The notes: a model not told the origin generated them from the sequence alone. Counted from the stretch's first letter, positions 27,219 to 35,969 are shown. The stretch: 64,000 bases of DNA from JBEDUK01 sp963781595 (GCA_963781595.1 CAWAGG010000006.1:62001-126000), one strand, 5' to 3'. Program-made: numbers and translations.

Positions 27219-28595
27219 CTAGACCGCCTTCACCTTCGCGAAGTAGAGGTCTTCGTTCAGGTTGCCGGGGCGCGAGTCCGTCCATACCGCGGCGAACCGG
27301 TTCGTCGGACCCGCGTCGAGGCCCTCGTAGTCCCCGTAGTCGTTCTGGTCGTTCGCTCCCGTCTCGTCGGACTGCGCGGTCGTGAGCTTCTTGTTCGAGC
27401 TCCACGTGTCGCCACCGTCGCTGGAGAACGAGAAGTACTGGTCGGTCTTCTTGTTCGTCCCGTCGTTTCGCGTGTCGTACCAGGAGAGGCCGACGTTGCC
27501 GTTCGGCGCCACGGCGATGGCCGGGAAGAACTGGTACGCGGTCCCTCGGTCGTCATTGACAAGCGCCGGCGTCGACCACGAGGTTCCGCCGTTGTCGGAG
27601 TACGTCACGTACGCGTTCGTGTCGGTCGGGCCGCCGGACGGACGGTCCTCGTAGGTCACGTACAGGCGCCCGGCGTGCGCCGTCCCAACCGGCGAGGCCT
27701 TCGTGAACGGGAACGGCACGATCCCGCGGTGCGGGGTCGGCGGGATGAGCGTGAAGAACCCGGAGGTGTTCAGGACCATGGTGTGGATCAGGTGGTCGGT
27801 GCCCCAGGTCGCCCCGCCGTCGGTCGACTTGTCGACCATAAGCTTCTTCGCGGCCCAGTCCAGCCACGACGCGTAGATCGTCCCGTCGGGCGCCACGGAC
27901 ACGTTGACGCCGATCGTCCCGCCCGCATCGTTGATCTTGGGGCTGCGCGTCCATCCGTTCTTGCCGTTGCGCGAGTACAGGATGTAGGCGGCGTTGCTCG
28001 CGTTGGCGTCGTCGTAGCCGATGTACGCGCTGCCGTAGAACGAGCTGGTGGACGTGTCGTCCGTGACGATCATGTCGCGGTCGGGGAACCCGCCCGCCTG
28101 CCCCGCGGTGAAGGTGGTGAGCACCCAGTTGTTCGTCCCGTGCAGTCGGTACCCGTACCGCTGGTCGCTGCACTCGTGGGCGAAGAACGCGTCGCCCTTG
28201 TCGTTGAAGTGGAGCCACGGGTCGTAACAGAAGCCGGTGATGCCGGTGTTGACGAGCTTCCACTTCTTCCCGCCGTTCGTGGACTCGTACATGTGGGTGG
28301 TGCCGGAGCCGCTGAGATCGTTGCTCGCGGCCAGGAGGTGCTTGGCGTTCGTCGGGTCGACGGCCACGGCGGTCTCGCTCTGCGGGCCGGCCTTCTTCGA
28401 GACGTTCACGTTCTTCTTCTTCGCGATGCTCCCCGGCACCACGCCGAAGGACGATCGCGAACGGTTCGGCACCGTCGTGTAGTGGGCACCGCTGGAGGCG
28501 GATGAAGACCCTGGAAGCAACGCGATGGCCCCGACGAACATGGCCGAGGCCAGCGCGATGCGCACGGTGGACGGGCGTCCACGGCTCTGCGACAC
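27219..28595 (-). CDS. secreted Asp-box (BNR) beta-propeller protein
   Basis: A 458-residue exported protein with signal peptide (STVRIALASAMFVGAIALL then GSSSASS). Asp-boxes: STNGGKKW, STDGGATW, SDNGGTSW and SSDGGDTW. A lysine-rich patch (SIAKKKNVNVSKKAG) follows the signal. It has the repeat layout of sialidase-fold proteins but no recognisable catalytic triad. A GTG at 28595 was chosen: GGGGAG lies about 5 bp upstream in the transcript, while the GTG two codons earlier overlaps it. It is the last of three secreted-protein genes in a row on this strand (30462, 28715, 27219). Confidence 0.8.
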   Translation of the reverse strand: MSQSRGRPSTVRIALASAMFVGAIALLPGSSSASSGAHYTTVPNRSRSSFGVVPGSIAKKKNVNVSKKAGPQSETAVAVDPTNAKHLLAASNDLSGSGTTHMYESTNGGKKWKLVNTGITGFCYDPWLHFNDKGDAFFAHECSDQRYGYRLHGTNNWVLTTFTAGQAGGFPDRDMIVTDDTSTSSFYGSAYIGYDDANASNAAYILYSRNGKNGWTRSPKINDAGGTIGVNVSVAPDGTIYASWLDWAAKKLMVDKSTDGGATWGTDHLIHTMVLNTSGFFTLIPPTPHRGIVPFPFTKASPVGTAHAGRLYVTYEDRPSGGPTDTNAYVTYSDNGGTSWSTPALVNDDRGTAYQFFPAIAVAPNGNVGLSWYDTRNDGTNKKTDQYFSFSSDGGDTWSSNKKLTTAQSDETGANDQNDYGDYEGLDAGPTNRFAAVWTDSRPGNLNEDLYFAKVKAV

Positions 28596-28655
28596 GATCA
28601 CTCCCCTTCTCAGAACGACGAGCTCGCCTTCGGATGCGAGCAGACGGTCATGCGA

Positions 28656-28711
28656 CCGACGAGGGACCCGGGATCGAACCCGGGCCCCTGGTCCGGAACT
28701 CGGATCGTCGT
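28656..28711 (-). other. structured intergenic element with tRNA T-arm-like hairpin
   Basis: Between two secreted-protein genes, the minus-strand transcript can fold into a closing stem (28705-28711 with 28656-28662, six of seven pairs). This encloses a small hairpin and a second hairpin of CCCGGG arms (28667-28672, 28679-28684) with loop TTCGAT, which reads like the T-arm of a tRNA. There is no anticodon arm or D-arm, so it is not a functional tRNA. It most simply works as the terminator of the upstream gene; a tRNA-end remnant is the alternative. Confidence 0.4.
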
Positions 28712-28714
28712 TGT

Positions 28715-30298
28715 CTACAGGATCGCCTCCCAGTTCCACGTGTTGACGTGGGTGCCCCCGGCCAGCTCGCTCGTCAGCCACACCTCGCCGGACGGCCCTC
28801 CGGTCGGGGCCGCCGGGTCGGGCGTCGCGCCGGAGTAGTCGCCCCAGCGGCACGTTGGGGCGCACGTGAAGTCGTTCTCCGTGACCGTCCCGGCCTGCAC
28901 CATCACCAGGGCCGATTGGCTCCCGGCACCGATCTTCGACACCATCTGGATCGAGACGAACTTCTTGGCGGAGGACGTGTTGACCCCGGCGACCATGTTG
29001 TCCCCGTGGCCGGTGTTCCCGCTCCCGTCGACGACCCGATCAGGCGAGACGCCACCGTTGTAAACCCAGAGCTTGTTATCGGTGACCGCGCCGGACTGCA
29101 CGACCTTGGTCTTCTTCCCTGGCAGGAGCTCGTACCAGCGCAGCTCGCTCCCGGCGCCGCCGGCGACCGTGTGCGAGGTCCAGATGACCTGCTTGCCGAC
29201 CCCGGGGTCGACCGCGGCGACGGCGTGCGTGAGGCGGCCGTCGAGGGTGTCGATCGTGTCCGTGGATCCCTTCTGCGGGGCGTCGGGCGGCGACATGAAA
29301 TCACCCACCGTGACCGACTTCCCCTTGAGTCCCATCTTGGCCTTCCCCTTCTTGTTCTTCACCGTGAAGACGGTCATCTTCATGCCGGTGCCGCAGGTCG
29401 GAGGGCATTCGATGTCCGAGGACGCTACGACGTAGCCCTTCGACGACGGATCCGTTTGGATCGCCGGAACCGGGGTGAACGCCTGCGTGCCGTCCTGGTT
29501 CTTCAGGCCGACGAACTTCCCGCTCTTGAACTTCGATGCCTTCGGACAGTTGTTGATCGTGCCGGTGCCCTGGGGCTTCGACACCCACATCACGTCGCCG
29601 GACGTCGCCGCCTGGCTCTGGAAGCTCGGGTAGAAGTTGACCCCGATCAGCAGGAAATCCTTCGTCTGCCCCAGCTTCGGGTAGTCGGGGGCGTTCGTCG
29701 TCAGGTAGCCGAAGTCGGTCTCGTACGAGCACCAGTCGGCCGTCGTCGCGAAGTTCGGCGACGAGGACTTGCTGAAGCCCCAGTCCTGCCGAGCGTTCGC
29801 GGTGTCCCACACGTTGAAGTAGAACCGCTGCGTGTGCGGGTCCCACAGGACCATCGGGTCCGAGAGGGACGCGTGGCCCGTGATCGACGATAGGAGGCCG
29901 GTGCCCTTCAATGCGCCGGTGCGGTCGTAGATCCCCATGTTGACGTTGACGACCTCGACGTATCGGTCGGGACCGATCGCGCCGTTAGCGTCCGGTGGGC
30001 TCAGGCCCGCGTTGTTCACGCCCTGCCAGCTCGCCCCGATGGTGGGCGGCGCGGCGGACGTCGACGGCGCCGCCGCAGTTCCGTTGCGGGCAGCCATCAC
30101 CGCCGCGGCATGCGCCTTGGCGCGACGCAGCGTCTCGACGCCCCGCAGCGGCAGGTACCCGTGCAGGCGCAGGTACTCACGGCCATCGAACACTGGCTTT
30201 GCTGGTGCTACGCTCGACGCCTGGCTGGGCGTCGCCGCGGTCAGCACACCGACCGCGAGCAGTACGGACATCAGCATGACGGAAGCCCGTTTCCTCAC
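28715..30298 (-). CDS. large secreted protein, propeller-like, no Asp-box
   Basis: A 527-residue exported protein with signal peptide (RKRASVMLMSVLLAVGVLTAATPSQA). The mature part opens GREYLRLHGYLPLRGVETLR and then shows repeated beta segments, with motifs such as GLSPPDANGAIGPDRYVEVVN and DPMVLWDPHTQRFYFNVWD. This layout resembles secreted propeller proteins found beside BNR proteins in actinobacteria. It contains paired cysteines (IECPPTCGTG, TCAPTCRWGDYS). No enzymatic motif is recognised. A GTG start at 30298 has a good ribosome site (GGAGGGGA). It is the middle gene of three secreted proteins. Confidence 0.75.
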   Translation of the reverse strand: MRKRASVMLMSVLLAVGVLTAATPSQASSVAPAKPVFDGREYLRLHGYLPLRGVETLRRAKAHAAAVMAARNGTAAAPSTSAAPPTIGASWQGVNNAGLSPPDANGAIGPDRYVEVVNVNMGIYDRTGALKGTGLLSSITGHASLSDPMVLWDPHTQRFYFNVWDTANARQDWGFSKSSSPNFATTADWCSYETDFGYLTTNAPDYPKLGQTKDFLLIGVNFYPSFQSQAATSGDVMWVSKPQGTGTINNCPKASKFKSGKFVGLKNQDGTQAFTPVPAIQTDPSSKGYVVASSDIECPPTCGTGMKMTVFTVKNKKGKAKMGLKGKSVTVGDFMSPPDAPQKGSTDTIDTLDGRLTHAVAAVDPGVGKQVIWTSHTVAGGAGSELRWYELLPGKKTKVVQSGAVTDNKLWVYNGGVSPDRVVDGSGNTGHGDNMVAGVNTSSAKKFVSIQMVSKIGAGSQSALVMVQAGTVTENDFTCAPTCRWGDYSGATPDPAAPTGGPSGEVWLTSELAGGTHVNTWNWEAIL

Positions 30299-30401
30299 CA
30301 GATCCCCTCCTCCGCTCGACCGTTGACCGGCGGGCCAGCCGGCCGCAGCAGTATCCCAGGTCGGACGAAACACGGCGAATCGCCCCTCCCGTCGGGCCAC
30401 G

Positions 30402-30437
30402 ATCGAGGCCCCGGGTCGCTCGTCCCGGGGCCTCGAT
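30402..30437 (-). terminator. strong hairpin after the 30462 gene
   Basis: A perfect 14-bp stem (ATCGAGGCCCCGGG at 30402-30415 and its complement at 30424-30437) with an 8-nt loop, starting 25 bp past the stop of the minus-strand gene. There is no T tract. It would separate this gene from the next secreted-protein gene. Confidence 0.75.
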
Positions 30438-30461
30438 GGGTGCTTGCCGAGCGTCGGCGCC

Positions 30462-32378
30462 TTACGGCACGTCGACCCTCGAGACGAACACGTCCTGGTC
30501 GTTCGCGAGGCTCGCGTTGGGAGCCGATGCCACGCAGACCGACGGCGGGACGCCCTTCTTCCCGGTCCCGGGGCACAGGAACAGATCCGTGCTCCGGGTA
30601 TCCATCCAGATCGGGATCGCGACGTCGACCGCGGTCAAGCCCGTGTAGTCACCGAAGAAGACGCCGCTGAACTCGCTCTCCGGCGCCTGTGACGACGACG
30701 TGACGCGAACGGTCGCGAACGTCGAGAGATCGCCCGACCCCGACAAACTGAAGTCGGAGTAGCCCGTGGTCTCGTCGGACCCGTACTGTCGATCGTAGTA
30801 GGAGACCGCGAACCGACCGTTCTGGGCGAACGCCGCCCACTGCCAGAACTGATCGGTCCCATTCTGCGCCGGCTCCTGGTTGACGACCGCCATGTCACGG
30901 GGGTCCGTCGAGGTGCCGGTGAAGCTCTTCCCGGCATCGCTCGACACGCTGATCAGGATCTTGTTGTTGCACGCCCCGGGGGTCTTGACGCCGTCGAACA
31001 GATTCAGACCGTCACCGGCGAACCCCTGCGGCGTACATCCGTTGTTCTCGTTGGAGTACGCGTTGATGTAGGACCCCACGCTCACCGCGATCTGCGACGG
31101 GTCGTTCGGGTTCACGCCTCCCGACGCGTAGTTGGTCGCGCGGAAGATCGAGTTCGTCGTCGACCCCTTCTCCGGCACGCATGCGCGCCCCGGGTCCGCG
31201 CCACCCTGGTAGGTCGCGCAGTCCGGCACGTCGTAGTAGTCGGTCACCTTGACGGGCTTGCTGAACGTCTTGCCCCCGTCCTTCGACCTCGTCAGGAGGA
31301 TCTGATTGCGGTTGTCCTCCCCCTTCACGTCGTTGTTGTAGTTGCTGTAGGCGACATAAAGCGTGCCGTCCGAACCGACGAACGGGTCCGAGAACTGGTT
31401 CTCATTGCACTTCCCGTGCGGTGTCGGCAACCCGTACGTGATGGGGCAGAGGCTGTTCTTGTTGGTGCTCACGAGCACGGGCTTGCTGAACGTCTCGCCG
31501 TAGTCGGCGGAGTACGCCCCGTAGATGTAGCCGGTCCCATCAGCGTCGAAGAACGTCCACGTGACGTACACGCGGTCCTGGTAGGGGCTCCCGAGGTTGT
31601 TGTCGACCGCCATGAGCGGCTTGTCCTCGAGGCAGCACCCGGTCCCGGTCGAGTCGTTGTACTCCACGACCGGGCGTCCGGTGAAGTTGAACGAACCACC
31701 CAGGTTGCCGGTGGAACGGAACACGTAGATGCCGCTCGACTGGTCGGGGTTGTTCGACACAGCCGCCCCACGGTTGAAGACCTGGCACTGGAGGTACGCG
31801 TTGCCCTTGGTGTCCCACGCCACAGCCGTGTCGCCGCCGGCCTGCCAATACTGCCGCGCCTTGCCACCGAACGCGGTCCCGCGCGTGAACCCGGATGGCG
31901 TCGTCGTGTCGCTCCAGCTGTTGCCGCCGTCGAGGCTGTATGCGACACCGCAGTTCCCGTCACCCCTGCGGTAGTCGTTGAACGACGCGACCACGTGTGA
32001 CGGGTTCCCCGGGTCGGCCGCGATCGCCGTCTCGTTCTGCGCTTGGCCCCGGCCCTGCAGGTCGCCGTCGGAGATGTTCAGGCAGTTCTGGTTCACCTTC
32101 ACGTTCGAACCCAACGTGACCGGACAGTCGCCATCCGCGCTCGGGTAGTAGTTGGGGAACGCCCCGCCGTCAACATGCTTGAACGATGATGGCGCGGCCG
32201 ATCGGGCCGACGCCGCGCTCATCTCGTAGCTCGCGAAGCCGGAGACCAGCCGCTGCTGGATCTTCGTCATGTTCGCGATGCCCGATGCGACGGCCGGCGA
32301 GCCGAAGCCGCCGAACATGAACAGGGCGCCCACGACCGCGGTCGCGAGCGCCGATGCGAAGACACGCCGACGTTTCAT
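30462..32378 (-). CDS. secreted Asp-box (BNR) protein, large
   Basis: A 638-residue exported protein with signal peptide (KRRRVFASALATAVVGALFMF then GSPAVASG). A helical segment follows (MTKIQQRLVSGFASYEMSAA), then a long beta-propeller with Asp-boxes SLDGGNSW, SADYGETF, SKDGGKTF and SSDAGKSF. Several cysteine pairs are present. It carries no recognisable sialidase active site. The ATG at 32378 is preceded by GGGAGGAG. It is the first of the three minus-strand secreted-protein genes, and its own terminator suggests it is transcribed separately. Confidence 0.82.
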   Translation of the reverse strand: MKRRRVFASALATAVVGALFMFGGFGSPAVASGIANMTKIQQRLVSGFASYEMSAASARSAAPSSFKHVDGGAFPNYYPSADGDCPVTLGSNVKVNQNCLNISDGDLQGRGQAQNETAIAADPGNPSHVVASFNDYRRGDGNCGVAYSLDGGNSWSDTTTPSGFTRGTAFGGKARQYWQAGGDTAVAWDTKGNAYLQCQVFNRGAAVSNNPDQSSGIYVFRSTGNLGGSFNFTGRPVVEYNDSTGTGCCLEDKPLMAVDNNLGSPYQDRVYVTWTFFDADGTGYIYGAYSADYGETFSKPVLVSTNKNSLCPITYGLPTPHGKCNENQFSDPFVGSDGTLYVAYSNYNNDVKGEDNRNQILLTRSKDGGKTFSKPVKVTDYYDVPDCATYQGGADPGRACVPEKGSTTNSIFRATNYASGGVNPNDPSQIAVSVGSYINAYSNENNGCTPQGFAGDGLNLFDGVKTPGACNNKILISVSSDAGKSFTGTSTDPRDMAVVNQEPAQNGTDQFWQWAAFAQNGRFAVSYYDRQYGSDETTGYSDFSLSGSGDLSTFATVRVTSSSQAPESEFSGVFFGDYTGLTAVDVAIPIWMDTRSTDLFLCPGTGKKGVPPSVCVASAPNASLANDQDVFVSRVDVP

Positions 32379-32906
32379 GAACCACTCCTCCCGTGCTCTA
32401 CATCCGGTCCCTTGGGGAACGGATCCTGCGGTCGGTTCTGGACGACGAGCCAGCCACGCGTGTGGCGGGGAGCCATGCCGACCGAGCGCAGGCCGATAGG
32501 GGCTCGAACGCAAACCCCAAGGTGGGGGGTCACCTCTTCGCGCATCACCTCCTCGCGCGGGCGGGTTGCTTAGGCTCTCTTACTCCCCTGAGGGCCGGGA
32601 AGTCAAAAGCGACCCGTCCAGCAGCATCGATGGCCGATCAGGGGAACCGGGAGCCGGCACCGCCGGGGATGGGTCGGACCGGCTCGTAGATCGACCGTGC
32701 CCGCACCCGACACGAGGGGTCGCCCACGCCCGAGGAGCAGCGCGACCGCCGCGAGCAGGCCGATGACCAGCACCGTCGTCTGGGGACGCGCCGGAGGGGT
32801 GACAGAGGCGTGTGACGCAGATGGGTCCCATGCGGGAGTTGCACGATCGAACGGCGACGAGGCGGCCCCGCGCCGTCGCCGTCGGTTCAGCAGATCCGAT
32901 CGAACC
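32379..32906. other. long intergenic region upstream of a secreted-protein gene
   Basis: About 530 bp with no convincing gene. It should contain the promoter for the 32378 gene; GGGAGGAG just before that start is its ribosome site. A short hairpin (CCCCA-AGG-TGGGG, about 32516-32527) is visible. On the minus strand around 32720-32790 an open frame without a good start encodes a hydrophobic segment (TTVLVIGLLAAVALLLG) followed by arginine, like the end of a wall-anchored protein. This might be a remnant, but support is weak. Confidence 0.4.
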
Positions 32907-33044
32907 TCACTTCGGCATCGTCGCGGACGCGGACGCGGCCGAGGACGCCGCTCGCTTCGTCCGCTTCGCCTGGCGCTTCTCCTTGATGCTCGAGGATGGC
33001 CGCTTCTTCGCCGTCTTGCCCGCACCTCGGTCCTTGTTGGCCAT
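32907..33044 (-). CDS. small highly basic protein
   Basis: A 45-residue protein (MANKDRGAGKTAKKRPSSS, then IKEKRQAKRTKRAASSAAS) rich in Lys, Arg, Ala and Ser. Similar tiny basic proteins with a K-E-K-R-x-A-K-x-x-K-R core are common in actinobacterial genomes and have no known function; nucleic-acid or ribosome binding is a guess from charge. The ATG at 33044 has an excellent ribosome site (GAAGGAGG, 5 bp upstream), which is the main evidence that it is real. It is divergent from the acyltransferase gene. Confidence 0.65.
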   Translation of the reverse strand: MANKDRGAGKTAKKRPSSSIKEKRQAKRTKRAASSAASASATMPK

Positions 33045-33138
33045 GGCTGCCTCCTTCGTCCGACGCATGACCCTACCCTGCCGGCCGTCGCCTGCTCCAC
33101 TATCCTCCCGTGTTTCGACGAAGGAGAGCTCGCGCATC

Positions 33139-33846
33139 GTGCTCGACCCATCCCCACCGCACCCCGAGGACACGCACGCTCATCGCACGCCGGCCGACGG
33201 CGACCGCTACGGCTGGTGGCGGGTCGGCAGGGCGACCGTCGGCGTGGCGTTCGACGCGGGCTTCCGCCTGCGGTTCGGCGGCCTCGGGAACGTCCCTCGC
33301 TCGGGCGGCGCGTTGCTCACGTACAACCACGTCAGCGTCCTCGATCCCGTGGTCGTCGCCCTCGGCGCCGACCGGCGCGGCAGGTCGGTGCGGTTCCTGG
33401 CGCTCGCCGAGGCGTTCCAGCAGCGGTTCGTCGGCTTCGGCTTGCGTCGGACCCGCCAGATCCCGTTGCGGCGCGGGCTCGGGGACTGGGACGCGATCGA
33501 GGAGGTGGCCGCGGCGATCCGAGCCGGTTCCCTCGCGGGCCTCTCGCCCGAGGGAACCGTGGGCGACGGCAGCGCGCTCCAGCCTGGTCAGAAGGGCGCC
33601 GCGCGCATCGCGCTGTCGACGAGCGCCCGGGTGATCCCGGTGGGGATCTGGGGGATCCAGGAGCGCTGGCCGAAAGACGGACTCCGACTCGGCCCGCCGC
33701 TGCGACCCGTCGTCGCTGTGTCGTTCGGGCCTGCCCTCGCGGTCGAGGGAGACGCTCGATCACGCGCCGACGTCCGATCCGTGACCGACCGCATCATGGC
33801 GGCGCTCGCCGTGCAGGTGGACGCGGCGCGCGCCAGAGCCTCATGA
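33139..33846 (+). CDS. PlsC-like lysophospholipid acyltransferase
   Basis: A 235-residue acyltransferase, paralogous to the gene at 18146. H-x4-D is in YNHVSVLDP, motif II in LAEAFQQRFVGFG, motif III in GLSPEGTVGDG and motif IV-like sequence in VIPVGIWGIQERW. The N-terminus is polar (DPSPPHPEDTHAHR) and then WWRVGRATVGVAFDAGF, which associates with the membrane. It should acylate a lysolipid or glycerol-phosphate derivative. A GTG at 33139 was chosen, with AAGGAG upstream at longish spacing. Its stop overlaps the P450 start (ATGA), so the two are translationally coupled. Confidence 0.83.
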   Translation: MLDPSPPHPEDTHAHRTPADGDRYGWWRVGRATVGVAFDAGFRLRFGGLGNVPRSGGALLTYNHVSVLDPVVVALGADRRGRSVRFLALAEAFQQRFVGFGLRRTRQIPLRRGLGDWDAIEEVAAAIRAGSLAGLSPEGTVGDGSALQPGQKGAARIALSTSARVIPVGIWGIQERWPKDGLRLGPPLRPVVAVSFGPALAVEGDARSRADVRSVTDRIMAALAVQVDAARARAS

Positions 33847-35153
33847 TGCCTGGCGTGGGGCAGATAGAGGCAGGGGCCGGATCCGGGGTGCTCGAACCCG
33901 GCGCGCGCGCCGCCCGCGACCCGTTCCGGTCGCTGACGGCGCTGGTGCGCCGCGAAGGTGACGTCGCCCGGTACCGGGCCGGCCGGGAGCCGGCGTACCT
34001 GGTGAACCACCCCGACCACGTCCGGCACGTCCTGGCGGACAAGAGCGCGAACTACAGCAAGGACACGTTCGTCAACGCGAACTTCAAGGCGTTCGTCGCG
34101 GAAGGCCTGCTCGTGAGCGAGGGCGAGCGGTGGCGTCAGCGTCGCCGGCTCGTGCAGCCGGCGTTCCACCGAGACCGCCTGGCGGCGTTCGGCGACGCGA
34201 TGGTCCGCGACGCCGGACAGGTCGCCGACCGGTGGGAGGCGTTCGTCGGCACCGATCGGACGATCGACCTCGCCGCGGAGATGGGGACGCTCACGATGCT
34301 GATCACGGCCAGGGTGCTGTTCGGCGTCGACCTGACGGGGCGCGCCGACACGGCGGGCGAGACGATCGCGAGGGAGATGCGCGGCATCGTCTCGCCGACG
34401 AAGGAAGGGTTCCAGGCCGGGCTCCAGGCGATCCACGACCTCGTCGCAGGGATCGTCGACGAGCGGATCCGCAGCGGGAACGACGAGCCGGACGTGGTCT
34501 CGATGCTCCTGGAAGCCCGCGACGCATCCGGGGAGGGCCTGAGCCGGGAACAGGTGTACGACGAGGTGATCACACTGCTCCTCGCCGGCCACGAGACGAC
34601 CGCGAACGGCCTCGCGTGGACGTGGGCCATGCTCATGGCGAACCCGTGGGCGATGGACGCGCTCCAGGCGGAGGTGACAGAGGTCCTGGATGGTCGCCCG
34701 CCGACGGCGGCCGACCTGCCCGCCCTGCGCACCACCCGGATGGTGTTCGAGGAATCGCTGCGCATGTATCCGCCCGCGTGGATCATCGGCCGCCGCGCGC
34801 TCGTCGACGACGTGATCGGCGGGCACCAGATCGACGCCGGGAGCGTGGTGGCGATCAGCCCGTACCTGTTGCATCGCCACCCGACGTTCTGGGAGGAGCC
34901 CGAGCGGTTCGATCCCGAGCGCTTCTCGGCCGAGCGCTCGGCCGCCCGCAAGCCGTTCTCGTACCTCCCCTTCGGCGGCGGCCCGCGCAAGTGCATCGGG
35001 CACGGCATGGCGATGATCGAGGCACAGCTCGCGATCGCGGTGATCGCATCCCGGTACCGGTTCGAGCTGGCACCGGGCCACGTCGTCGAGCCCGAACGGC
35101 TCTTCGTGCTCCGCCCGCGTGGAGGCCTTCCGGCGCTCGTCAGGGAACGATGA
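33843..35153 (+). CDS. cytochrome P450
   Basis: A 436-residue soluble bacterial P450 monooxygenase. The I-helix oxygen-activation motif is LAGHETTANGLAW, the K-helix ExxR is EESLRMYP, and the heme loop is FGGGPRKCIGHG with the thiolate cysteine. The C-helix WRQRRRLVQPAFH is well preserved. The sequence style (long-chain-hydroxylase-like, HPDHVRHVLADKSANYSK) resembles CYP families that hydroxylate fatty acids or related lipids. Coupling to a PlsC acyltransferase is consistent with a lipid substrate. No ferredoxin or reductase gene is adjacent. Confidence 0.95.
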   Translation: MMPGVGQIEAGAGSGVLEPGARAARDPFRSLTALVRREGDVARYRAGREPAYLVNHPDHVRHVLADKSANYSKDTFVNANFKAFVAEGLLVSEGERWRQRRRLVQPAFHRDRLAAFGDAMVRDAGQVADRWEAFVGTDRTIDLAAEMGTLTMLITARVLFGVDLTGRADTAGETIAREMRGIVSPTKEGFQAGLQAIHDLVAGIVDERIRSGNDEPDVVSMLLEARDASGEGLSREQVYDEVITLLLAGHETTANGLAWTWAMLMANPWAMDALQAEVTEVLDGRPPTAADLPALRTTRMVFEESLRMYPPAWIIGRRALVDDVIGGHQIDAGSVVAISPYLLHRHPTFWEEPERFDPERFSAERSAARKPFSYLPFGGGPRKCIGHGMAMIEAQLAIAVIASRYRFELAPGHVVEPERLFVLRPRGGLPALVRER

Positions 35154-35171
35154 CCCGAGGAGGGGTTCGCG

Positions 35172-35912
35172 ATGCCTGATCTCCAGGGACTCTATGGGGA
35201 GCACTGCAAGATCGATACGGTCCCCGTGACCGTCTTCGGTCACCGGTTCGTCTTCCTCAGGGTCGGGGCCAACGCGCTGCTGCGGGCGGCGATGGACGCG
35301 TACGACACCGGCTACGACGTCTACCGGATCGGCGCGTACAACTGCCGCTCGGTGACGAACGGCACGTCGTGGTCGGCCCACTCGTGGGCGGCGGCCGTGG
35401 ACATCAACCCGGACAAGAACCCGTACAGCTCGAAGAACCGGCTGATCACGAACATGCCGGCGGCGTTCGTGAAGGCGTTCAACGACAACGGCTTCGGCTG
35501 GGGTGGGGGCTGGCACTCGCTGAAGGACCCGATGCACATGAGCCTGGCGCCGACCGAGGACGGCGACGGGATCAAGGAGCCGTTCGACCCGAGCCTCCAG
35601 GCCGCGGCCGATGCGAAGTGGGCGGGCAAGCCCGCCCCCGCCGCGCCTGCGCCGAAGGAGCCCGGCCTCCCGGCGCCACCCTGGCAGCACGAGCACCCCG
35701 GGAACATCGAGCGACCGCATCCCGTGTGCGAGACGACACGGCAGTGGCAGCAGCGGATGGAGGACCGGGGCTGGGAGATCGACGTCGACGGCGTCTACGG
35801 CCTGGACTCCGAACAGGCATGTCGCGCGTTCCAGCGCGAGAAGGACCTGACGTGCGACGGCGTCCTGGGTCCGGAGACATGGCGCTGCACGTGGGAGTGC
35901 CCGATCACCTGA
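35172..35912 (+). CDS. VanY/M15-like peptidase with peptidoglycan-binding domain, no signal peptide
   Basis: A 246-residue protein. The N-terminal part is an M15-type zinc peptidase: ligands H70 and D77 in SAHSWAAAVDINP and H122 in WHSLKDPMHM. A Pro/Ala linker (KPAPAAPAPKEPG) leads to a peptidoglycan-binding-1 fold (about 182-246: WQQRMEDRGWEIDVDGVYG, then LTCDGVLGPETW). It should cleave D-Ala-containing stem peptides. There is no signal peptide or membrane helix, so export would need lysis or a holin. That is endolysin-like, but no phage genes flank it. It starts 18 bp after the P450 stop. Confidence 0.82.
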   Translation: MPDLQGLYGEHCKIDTVPVTVFGHRFVFLRVGANALLRAAMDAYDTGYDVYRIGAYNCRSVTNGTSWSAHSWAAAVDINPDKNPYSSKNRLITNMPAAFVKAFNDNGFGWGGGWHSLKDPMHMSLAPTEDGDGIKEPFDPSLQAAADAKWAGKPAPAAPAPKEPGLPAPPWQHEHPGNIERPHPVCETTRQWQQRMEDRGWEIDVDGVYGLDSEQACRAFQREKDLTCDGVLGPETWRCTWECPIT

Positions 35913-35969
35913 CTGGCGGCGTGCGTTCGTCGGCCATGCAGCGGCGGGATGGTGGGAGACTCGGTTCCG

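Noticed and set aside
28656..28711. Possible tRNA gene
   Set aside because: Only a T-arm-like hairpin and a closing stem are present; no anticodon arm, no D arm and no acceptor of normal length.
32603..33157. Wall-anchored protein on the minus strand upstream of 32907
   Set aside because: A hydrophobic helix is visible but the frame has no usable start, and the upstream part overlaps the small basic protein and the acyltransferase leader.
35172..35912. Prophage remnant around the wall peptidase
   Set aside because: No integrase, capsid, tail, holin or attachment repeat is seen, and flanking genes are ordinary chromosomal families.
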